Of a DNA stretch of 64,000 bases, positions 56,628-64,000 are shown piece after piece. Each line of letters starts with the position of its first letter. Position 1 is the first letter of the stretch. Below the pieces are notes generated by a model. That model ran no database searches. It was not told where the DNA came from and was given only the letters and a program-made list of their open reading frames with translations. This DNA is from Theocolax elegans (taxonomy: Eukaryota; Arthropoda; Insecta; Hymenoptera; Cerocephalidae). A program made the translations under genes and the position numbers. The stretch lies in contig CM047425.1 of assembly GCA_026168455.1 (NCBI GenBank), positions 47,812,362 through 47,876,361 of the forward strand, in the 5' to 3' direction.

Positions 56628-56755
56628 AGGAATGATGAGTTCGCGCGCACAGGAGAAAACCCTGCCTGCGGTGGCTGGCGCGGCAAGGTTGCTAAATTTC
56701 ATTTTACTCTAAACGTTGTGATGTCCAGTGGGAAAGGAAGGAAACTACATTAGTA
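56628..56755 (-). repeat. DIRS left inverted terminal repeat
   Basis: See right repeat at 51705-51910. The outer edge stops at ATGTAGTTTCC (56750), about 75 bp short of what the right end shows, and abuts Penelope coding sequence. So the DIRS copy is inserted in or next to the Penelope, or its end was lost. Confidence 0.8.
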
Positions 56756-56756
56756 A

Positions 56757-57380
56757 AAACTATATTACGTGAAAATAATTATCCTCCTAAATTTATTAAT
56801 AATAATATACATAAACGTATTCAAACTAAGCATAATGTTGATAAAAATCATACTAATAATCAAAATTTATTAACAATAATAGTAAAAAAGAGGAGTAATT
56901 TTACCATTACCCTATATACCAAAATTGTTTGAGGATGTTCCTAAAAAAGTTAAAAAATTTAATATTTCTACTGTTCGGAAAATTGTTAATTCACTTAGTA
57001 GTTATATAAGGAGAGGAAAATACAGAACTAAAAAAACCGAACAAGCTGTAGTAGTTTACAAAATTAATTGTTGTAATTGCGAAGCGTGTTATGTTGGAGA
57101 AACAAAAAGAAAATTAACAATCAGAATTAATAAGCAACAAAAAAAGTGTTTAAAAGCTGATGAACAATGTGTAATTAATGATCATATTAACAAGTTAGGT
57201 CACAAATTTGATTTTGACAATATAAGTATTCTTGACAGAGAAAATAATTGGAGAAAAAGAATAATATCGGAAACTTTACATATTAACTTACAAAAAGAAC
57301 CTATTAATAAAAAAGAAGATGTTAGCAAACTACAAACAACATACACATCGCTTATACACAAGTTTAAAAATAAGAAATAA
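56757..57380 (+). pseudogene. Penelope-like element, RT end and GIY-YIG endonuclease
   Basis: Starts within the RT C-terminal part (ENNYPPKFINNN at 56775). From 56896 the frame LPYIPKLFEDVPKKVKKF leads to CEACYVGETKRKLTIRIN, the GIY-YIG start with its Arg, then CVINDHINKLGHKFDFDNIS and ENNWRKRIISETLHINLQK (catalytic Glu), ending at 57380. This is the full endonuclease of Penelope elements with all key residues. The RT is cut off by the DIRS end; there is a stop and frameshift at about 56880-56925. Confidence 0.88.
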
Positions 57381-58050
57381 ATTGTAACCAAGTTTGAAGT
57401 CACTTTTTCTCGTTATGCAGTTTTAAATATTCGCGGGTTTTATAGTTATCTAAATTATCGATTACATGTACTTGTTAATTATATAGTTATCTATATTACC
57501 GATTTTTTTCTAGTCAATTTCATGTTCCAAATTTAAATCGTAAACAGTTGAATATTTGTGTCGTAGTCGAGTGTATCGTCCCATATACAATTTTATTGAA
57601 TGTATACATGTTTTTTTGTTTTCGTGGTTTTGTTTATTTATTCAATTTATTTAAGCTATTAATTTTTAAATTGGTAAACTATTCACTGAACTAAAATGAT
57701 GAAGAAGAAAAAGTGTGACTTTGATAGCTTTATAACTTCTATGATTATTTTTTTAACTATTTATTTAATCTTGTTGCCATGTTCATTGATTAATAATGTA
57801 ATGTTAATTATTATTATAGTTAAGAATTGACACTTTAAAATACTGACAAGTTTTTGTTTGAAACGCAATGTGACAATCACAAGGTAAAGAATTTTCGTTG
57901 TAGACGATTATATTGGCATTATATATACTAATTAATTATTATTAATAAAGTTTAGCACCTGAAGATGGAGGCAAATTTGTCTCCGAAACGTTAAAAGATG
58001 CAGTTCAATAAATAACTTGACTCGTTAAAGCAATCGATAACCCTATCCAA
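57381..58050 (+). other. Penelope 3' region with hammerhead-like motif
   Basis: AT-rich 3' UTR, then at 57955-57995 GCACCTGAAGATGGAGGC and CTCCGAAACGTT. CTGAAGA (57959) and CGAAAC (57984) are the hammerhead boxes, and GGAGGC pairs with GTCTCC as the middle stem. This is the only copy in the window that is collinear with a Penelope endonuclease, so it ties the other orphan motifs (2319, 5107, 23651, 23803) to that family. Confidence 0.6.
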
Positions 58051-58104
58051 ACTATGAATTCACGAGTGTTAAACATAATTTATAGTCTAATCTTACACTA
58101 TTAG

Positions 58105-58470
58105 CTAGGGATTGATATACTGACCTATTGGATCAATCAATATATAACTTTACTCGAGATGAAACTTCCGTATAGGTAATTATACAAGCATATTACGATA
58201 TATGATAGTAATCACCTCAAATACGGAAAGTCGAAATACCAGTTGGTATAATAATAACTTATGCAAATTAGTTGTAATTTTTATCTATAGTGGGGTAAAT
58301 ACGGGTAGCTTTATTAGACCTATGACGGATACGTAAGGGTTGACAAATTATAATATTGCCGGATCCCTCGCAGAAACCGACAAAGAGAAAAGATGGGAAT
58401 GTTAGGAGATTGAAGGAAATAGAAAATTGAAGAAATCTGGCGTGGTTCTAAAAATGGATCCGTGCCATTC
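58105..58470 (+). repeat. Dispersed ~360-bp repeat X, copy 2
   Basis: Partner of 15530-15890; see there. The coding-like frame of copy 1 is broken here by stops and indels. Confidence 0.6.
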
Positions 58471-58599
58471 TGAATCTCTCGATCATAGATGATAGTATAA
58501 TTTCCCATTTCTACCAGTCATTGAGTTTAGTATATTTTATTATTTTACATTATCTTTTTATTAAGGAGGATTTAAATTGACAGTCGACGAATTAAGGAT

Positions 58600-59075
58600 A
58601 AATTATAAACATTAAAAATACTTTTAAAGTCATAAACGTATGCTGTCACACTATCGTAAGCCATTTAAAGCTTAAATAGTGAAAATCAGCAATTCTGCTG
58701 TGGACTCTGAAAACCAAATACTGTCTAAAAGATGTCTTTATATAGTCAGAAACTGCCTACAAATTTCCAGAGTGATCTGGTACCATGATCATTGCAAAAA
58801 AATTCATGCAGTTACCTTGAAGTGGTAGAAAATCATTATTACTTTTTAGAGTATCAATCTAATCTTCCTATAAGCTGTTAAAAGTACAAATATTATACAA
58901 TTATAAAAACTTAATTTTTAAACATTTATAATGCTGGATTTTTAATTTTACAACCACTATAAGAATTAATATACTGATTTGAAGGATTACTATAACTGTA
59001 TCAACATTATTATTATAATAACTGAAGATACGTATTTAATACAGAAAAATATATCAATAAATCAGATCTGAGATT
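58600..59075 (+). mobile_element. Half copy of foldback FB1
   Basis: Matches one arm and part of the loop of FB1 at about 80% (GCTGTCACACT, TAAGCCATTTAAA, GATCATTGCAAAAAAATT, GAAGGATTACTATAA). Lacks the outer 150 bp and the other arm, and a central ~85 bp is deleted. Older than the two full copies. Confidence 0.75.
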
Positions 59076-59078
59076 ATA

Positions 59079-60555
59079 ACTTATTTATTTATTTATTTAT
59101 TTATATCCAGAGTTACATAGATTCCACATACATCATACATAAAATACATAAAATATACAAAATCTTGCACATAACATTCGCCCACAACTTATTACAAACT
59201 GTTTCTATTGGCTTACATCTTTCAGTTGTTAAATCAACTTTTTTTCTATACTAGGTGTTTCTTTTTTAAATTCTATAATTTTTATGTCTGTTTTAGTTGT
59301 CTCTGTTTCTTGTAAATATATATACATCATTTTTTTGGTTAGTGTATCTATTTTTACTTCGATTTTTGAGTATAGAGTGATCATTTTGAAGTAGTTAAAA
59401 TTCGATATACGGCGATGTTGTCTATTATTATAATATTTACAGTTACCATTTGTGCATATATAATTTCTTATGTCAAGTACTATGTTCTCGTGTTGTTCTA
59501 AGTCATTTATGGAAAATATACCTATTTTCAAGAGATCTTTTATTCTTGTTTGTGTTTTTGACATTTCTGATATTTTTTCTTGCGAAAAAGTGGTTAGTAG
59601 CCATAATTTGAGTTGTTTGCAGTCTATATTCCAATCTATATTAGTACTAGCCATTTTTGCTATCCAAACCTTTATTCTTATTATATTTGATTTTTTACTT
59701 ATATCAAGTGTCTTTAATTCATTTGGTAAAAAATTCAAAACACTGATTGCAATTATATAATTGTTTTTTGTAATGACATTTTTGTGATACTTGGGTGGTA
59801 ATATAAGTTTTTTTCTTGTTTTATTTCAAGAGTTTATGTATTGATTCTTCAAACAATTGTAATAATACTGAAAACATTCAAAAGTAAATAATTTCTGTAA
59901 ATTAAAAGGAGTTTCTTTTTGGAATATATTCTTGTTGATTATTTTTAATATTCTTGTTTGTACAGTTTGTTACAGTTGTAGTTTATTTTGATATGCTCCT
60001 CCCCATGCAATTATACCGTAACTTATCATACTGTGAAAAAGTGCATAGTACACAATTTTTAGTGTATATGTATCCATAAATTTCGCTATTTTACAAAAAC
60101 TAAAAATGAGATACCTAGTCCTGCTTATAAGATACTCAATATGATCACTCCATGTCATATTTGTATAAAAAATTATTCCTAAATATTTTGTTTTAGTTAC
60201 TCTATTGAGTAGTTCATTGTTTTTGTTTTTTTTTATTATTTTAACGTCGCTCTTTTTATGTTCCCAAATCGGTGCTAATCAGCGACGGAGGTCATACGAT
60301 ATCTTGGTGAAGAAAGCACTTGTTGAAAATACATTTTCCAGTGGTGCTTGTATCAATCGGCCGGGGCCGGGAATCGAACCTGAGACCTCCAGATTACGAG
60401 CCCGACGCCCTACCGACCGAGCCATCGCAGGCCTCTTAGTTCATTGTTAATTTTAATATCTATATTGTCTGGTACACTATCTATATAATTGCCATAAGTA
60501 ATATATACTGTTTTTTGAACATTTAAAGTAGAGACATCTTCTAAATATGTTTTCA
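59079..60555 (-). pseudogene. LINE-A family fragment 2 (non-LTR RT C-terminus plus extension)
   Basis: Same family as 20815-22855. Minus strand from 60555: LNVQKTVYITYGNYIDSVPD, then (beyond the SINE) TKYLGIIFYTNMTWSDHIEY, ALFHSMISYGIIAWGGAYQN, NNYIIAISVLNFLPNEL and the extension DIRNYICTNGNCKYY and HRRISNFN (59229-59738). The 3' tail is (TTTA)n on the plus strand at 59082-59104. Stops and shifts at about 59750-59970. RT palm and endonuclease absent. Confidence 0.78.
60222..60436 (-). mobile_element. tRNA-derived SINE nested in LINE-A
   Basis: Minus strand: GGCCTGCGATGGCTCGGTCG, GCGTCGGGCTCGTAATCTGG and GGTTCGATTCCCGGCC (60433-60359) give D-arm, anticodon arm (loop CTCGTAA, anticodon CGT) and T-arm with box A and B promoters. 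A ~130-bp unrelated body and A-rich tail follow. A 12-bp duplication TAGTTCATTGTT flanks it (60210-60221 and 60437-60448). It interrupts the LINE coding sense, which resumes on the other side. A real tRNA gene is excluded by the extended body and duplication. Confidence 0.88.
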
Positions 60556-60569
60556 TTAGGCACGACCGT

Positions 60570-61800
60570 TATACGGGAGAGCCTTATATTTTTGTCATCG
60601 AAAAAAGTGTTGTTCCACGAATATCTCAAAAAGTTATTACCCGATTTGGCTGAAACCTTGAGGGTAGTTTTCTCTACATATAAGAAGGTGCTGGTTCTAT
60701 TTCCAGCCTCAACAGTGATGCCATTTTAAAGTTATAACAAAGTTTACATGTTTTTAAATAACGGATATTTTTCATTCTTCGTACAATATCTCGAAATAGA
60801 CACGTTCTACGAAAAAAAATATAAAGACATAAAATGTTCATATTAAAAAGACGCAGCTTTTTCCCATTCAACATAGTATATTATTCCCCGTATTTTTGGC
60901 ACTAGAGACTCGCAAAGACGCAAATATTATAAAATTGAAAAATAAAAAAATCGTTGTTCCACAAATATCTCAAAAAGTTATTACCCGATTTGACTGAAAC
61001 CTTGAGGGTAGTTTTCTCTACATATAAGAAGGTGCTGGTTCTATTTCCAGCAACATCGGTGAAACCATATTTAAGCTATAACAAAGTTTACATTTATCTA
61101 AAAACGGCTTACATTCATTCTCTGTAAAATATCTCAGAATATACATATCTTAGAGAAAAATTTACTATTGACAAAATGTTTCTATTAAATAGACGCAACT
61201 TTTTTCTATTTAACATAATACATGATTTTTTACTGTTTTGGCTCTAGAGACTCGCAAAGACGCAAATATCATAAAATTGAAAAATAAAAAAATTGTTGTT
61301 CCACAAATATCTCATAAAGTTATTACCCGATTTGACTGAAACCTTGAGGGTAGTTTTCTCTACATATAAGAAGGTGCTGGTTCTATTTCCAGCAACATCG
61401 GCGGAACCATATTAAAGCTATAATAAATTTAAAATTTCTCTAAAAACGACTTTCGTTCATTTTTAGCACAATAACTCGAAATGTAGAACTCCTATCAAAT
61501 AACTTTCTATTAACAAAATGTTTTAATTACAAAGACGCAACTTTTTCCTAGGTAACGTAGTACATGATTTTCTACTATTTTTGGCGCTACAGACTCGCAG
61601 TCGCTAATATCATCGATTTGAAATTTAAAAATTCGATGTTCTACAAATATCTTGAAAACTTATCAACTGATTTAGCTGAAATTTTAAGAGTAGTTTCCTC
61701 TACCCTTCGGATGGTGCAGGTTCTATTTCCAGTAAGATCGGTGGAATCATATTTTTGTTGTGCTATAACAAGGTCGGTAGAACCATATTTCAGCTGTAAC
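60570..61800. repeat. ~342-bp tandem satellite, about 3.5 units
   Basis: The word TGTTCCAC and the following ATATCTCAAAAAGTTATTAC recurs at 60610, 60955, 61297 and (diverged) 61637: spacing 345, 342, 340. Each unit also has GTGCTGGTTCTATTTCCAGC, ACTCGCAAAGACGC and a AGACGC-ACTTTTT block. The inner units are about 90% alike and the last is about 75%. No coding; the array lies beside the LINE-A fragment. Confidence 0.9.
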
Positions 61801-62006
61801 TAGACGAAAACTTGTTACTATACACAATAATCTGGATATTTTCTTTTGTAATATAATGTTTTATCCATTAGTTTTTTTATAAGTCTATTTTCGATTTAAA
61901 AAAATCAGTATTAATATTTATTATTGATAATACTATTATTATCTTAAATGCTGTAAAAGAAAAGAAAAAACAATAAATTAAATGTTTTAATTTTAAACAA
62001 TAAATT
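61801..62006. other. AT-rich, no feature
   Basis: Nothing recognised; the left end of the neighbouring foldback should lie here but is missing. Confidence 0.3.
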
Positions 62007-63245
62007 AAAGCTGTAGCCAATCAAAAAATCGAATTTTTTGAAAAAATTGACTTTTTGGCCATGTTTATCACTTAATAACTCAAAATCTAACAATTTTTTC
62101 TTATATACATTAAATTTGAAAAAGTTTATTAATTTCAAGAAGAATCAGTTGAAATCTGTCATTTATATTATTTTAAAACTTTGAATATAGTTATAATCAA
62201 TAAAAACCTTTATAGTAAAAAAAAGGGTTGTACGATCAAAAATATTTTATCCATCCAAAAATCTAATTCATCGATGACTAATTACCTTCAAAATAATGCA
62301 AAGTTTGTGTGCGGCAGAGCATTTCAGACAAAGTTATGGTGTTTTTAGGCAAATTTCTTAAAAAAAGAGAGTGAATGCATATTATGAAAAAAACAGACTA
62401 ACCGTATACTTGCATTCAAACAATATGGCACTATTATTCCTCAATATTACTAAAATATACTATTTATTGTTAGTTACTGATAGTTTTTAATCTCTAAGTT
62501 GCTTACAAACACAAAACAGTAGGTATAAGCAGGTAGGTATACCTGTTATATAATTGGATAAATACCTGAAACTTTTTATAATTCCAATAAATCCAATTAT
62601 ATAACAGGTATAACTAAAAGTATCAGACTTAAATAACAACTAACTAAAAGTATCAGTAACTAACAATAAATAGTATATTTTAGTAATATTGAGGAATAAT
62701 AGTGCCATACTGTTTGAATGCAAGTATACGGTTAGTCTGTTTTTTTCATAAAATGCATTCGCTCTCTTTTTTTAAGAAATTTGCCTTAAAATACCATAAC
62801 TTTGTCTGAAATGCTCTGCCGCACTCAAACTTTGCATTATTTTGAAGGTAATTAGTCATTGATGAATTAGATTTTTGGATGGATAAAATATTTTTGATCG
62901 TACAACCCTTTTTTTTACTATAAAGGTTTTTATTGATTATAACTATATTCAAAGTTTTAAAATAATATAAATGACATATTTCAACTGATTCTTCTTGAAA
63001 TTAATAAACTTTTTCAAATTTAATGTACATAAGAAAAAATTGTTAGATTTTGAGTTATTAAGTGATAAACATGGCCAAATAGTCAATTTTTTCAAAAAAT
63101 TCGATTTTTGGATTGGCTACAGCTTTGGTGCTAATTGTAATTCAGGTCTAAAAATTTAGCTACACTCTATTCAAGTAGTTTTTTACTGATTCCATAAAAA
63201 CAAAATTCTATTTTTTAACCGGATCACTTCACATGGAATCTCCCA
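62007..63245. mobile_element. Foldback element FB3 (left tip lost)
   Basis: Inverted arms 62007-62565 and 62590-63126 (about 95% alike: AAAGCTGTAGCCAATC to AAAACTTTGAATATAG and beyond). The right side extends 119 bp further to a tip whose complement reads TGGGAGATTCCATGTGAAGT, related to FB2 ends, followed by (TA)n at 63246. The left counterpart of this tip is absent. The loop has a small palindrome around ATACCTGTTATATAATTGG (62536-62615). Confidence 0.8.
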
Positions 63246-63272
63246 TATATATATATATATATATATATATCA
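63246..63272. repeat. (TA)n microsatellite at FB3 end
   Basis: TA repeat at the right tip, as for the other foldbacks. Confidence 0.85.
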
Positions 63273-64000
63273 ATGAAATAATATCACACCTTTAAAATGT
63301 AAACGTAAAAAATAAATAACGTTGGTTGACTTACGATATCTTAATGACATTATGATAAAGGCGAAATCCAATTCGTTTATTTGGATGTTGATGCAGCGGG
63401 TTATTGAACCATCATAAGTATATTTTGGAAAATAGAGGACGATAATGAAGTAACAAGTAATTCCTTGTAGTAGGCACTAAATTCAGGTGATACAAACAGA
63501 CAAGTCAGTCAAGCAGTATTCAATGGTATTGATCCTGAGAAAAAGCCATTGTAAAACGCCAAGTAATAATCAAATTGAGAATCAGAAGAAATTTGTCAGC
63601 CATTGCCGCTGAATTATTACCTGCAAGTTAGTGAGCGAGATACGTTGAACGGTTACTTGCTAATTATGGTATCAAACCAGTTAGGAGATTCGGTAAACTG
63701 TGTCGTCTCAATGATGAATCGATTTCCCTGGAATATATAGACGTTTCTTTTAAACTTATAATGAAATATAAATAATATATAAATTACTGAATTTGATTTA
63801 TAGATTAGAAGACAGAGTGATAAAGACATATCGAAAGTCGATGTTATCAAATATACTTAATAATATAAAAACACAAGCAGCAAACAGTTTTAATGAAACA
63901 TTCAAACTCCAGAGAAAAAAATAAACATTATTAATTTTTTTTTATTTTTCAGCTTACCAAGAACCCGAGGAGGGTTTATACAGCTATAAACATTATTAAT
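63273..64000. other. No gene recognised
   Basis: A stretch with more balanced composition (63380-63740) contains fragments such as RQVSQAVFNGIDPEKKP and ERLLANYGIKPVRRFG in shifting frames, suggestive of a decayed element, but no family was recognised. A pyrimidine run plus CAG at 63940-63952 looks like a splice acceptor; the following frame to the window end is unassigned. Confidence 0.25.

Larger units (their letters stand above)
51705..56755 (-). mobile_element. DIRS-type tyrosine-recombinase retrotransposon
   Basis: Minus-strand order: left terminal repeat (56755-56628), gag, RT, RNase H, methyltransferase-like region, tyrosine recombinase, internal complementary region, right terminal repeat (51910-51705). 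Terminal repeats are inverted, as in DIRS1-like elements, which integrate a circular DNA with a recombinase rather than an integrase and make no target duplication. Two stops (55099-55101, 53958-53960), a one-base excess in a G-run (54221-54227) and a shift near 52920 are the only obvious lesions. A 5S-SINE (52178-52605) is inserted near the 3' end. Confidence 0.9.

Noticed and set aside
60359..60433. Functional tRNA-Thr gene
   Set aside because: Cloverleaf-like, but it is the head of a 215-bp unit with an A-rich tail and target duplication inside a LINE.

Overview
This is a repeat-dense eukaryotic nuclear window, almost certainly from an insect. An ant or other hymenopteran is my best guess, from the insect-like USP7 exon and the mix of R1-clade, DIRS, Penelope and Gypsy elements, but no marker proves it. 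AT content is high, there are no bacterial-style operons, and nearly every protein-like reading frame belongs to a transposable element. The only recognisable host gene piece is one exon of the deubiquitinase USP7 at 1744-1938 with good splice sites on both sides. No other USP7 exon was recognised, so it is either part of a gene with very long transposon-filled introns or an orphan duplicated exon.

Layout. 0-8 kb: USP7 exon, a pair of inverted Penelope-type ends with hammerhead-like cores, a 5S rRNA-derived SINE with 21-bp target duplications, a TIR element, two minisatellites and a decayed mariner-type transposase. 8.1-14.6 kb: a dead Gypsy gag-pol set between ~680-bp INVERTED copies of its own 5' region, which are in turn bracketed by a ~76-bp direct repeat. 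15.5-17.7 kb: an unknown dispersed repeat, a Gypsy leader fragment and a 1,655-bp foldback element in a (TA)n tract. 18.2-24 kb: a 976-bp tandem duplication, Penelope remnants and the 3' half of a LINE. 24.3-27.7 kb: two stacked fragments of APE-type LINEs. 28-31.9 kb: a diverged direct repeat enclosing a second foldback family. 32-33.2 kb: a 5'-truncated R1-clade LINE inside a (CA)n microsatellite.

33.3-41.5 kb: an apparently intact TTAA-flanked DNA transposon (35397-38138) with 34-bp perfect TIRs and a 581-aa Mutator-like transposase, bordered by two further near-identical tandem duplications (about 1.42 kb and 1.67 kb). 41.8-47 kb: a second decayed Gypsy with a candidate polypurine tract and 3' LTR. 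49.5-51.15 kb: second copy of the 1.65-kb foldback. 51.7-56.76 kb: a nearly complete DIRS-type tyrosine-recombinase retrotransposon (minus strand) with inverted terminal repeats, a probable gag intron, a textbook -1 frameshift heptamer between gag and pol, and a 5S-SINE inserted into it. 56.76-58 kb: Penelope C-terminus with GIY-YIG endonuclease and a hammerhead-like 3' end. 59-60.5 kb: LINE fragment carrying a tRNA-derived SINE. 60.6-61.8 kb: a ~342-bp tandem satellite. 62-63.25 kb: a third foldback.

The parts do not form one pathway. They are layers of nested insertions. The most rewarding objects are the DIRS element, the intact TTAA transposon, the foldback family whose four arms each keep the same 61-nt mini-exon with splice sites, and the R1-clade insertion in a CA repeat.
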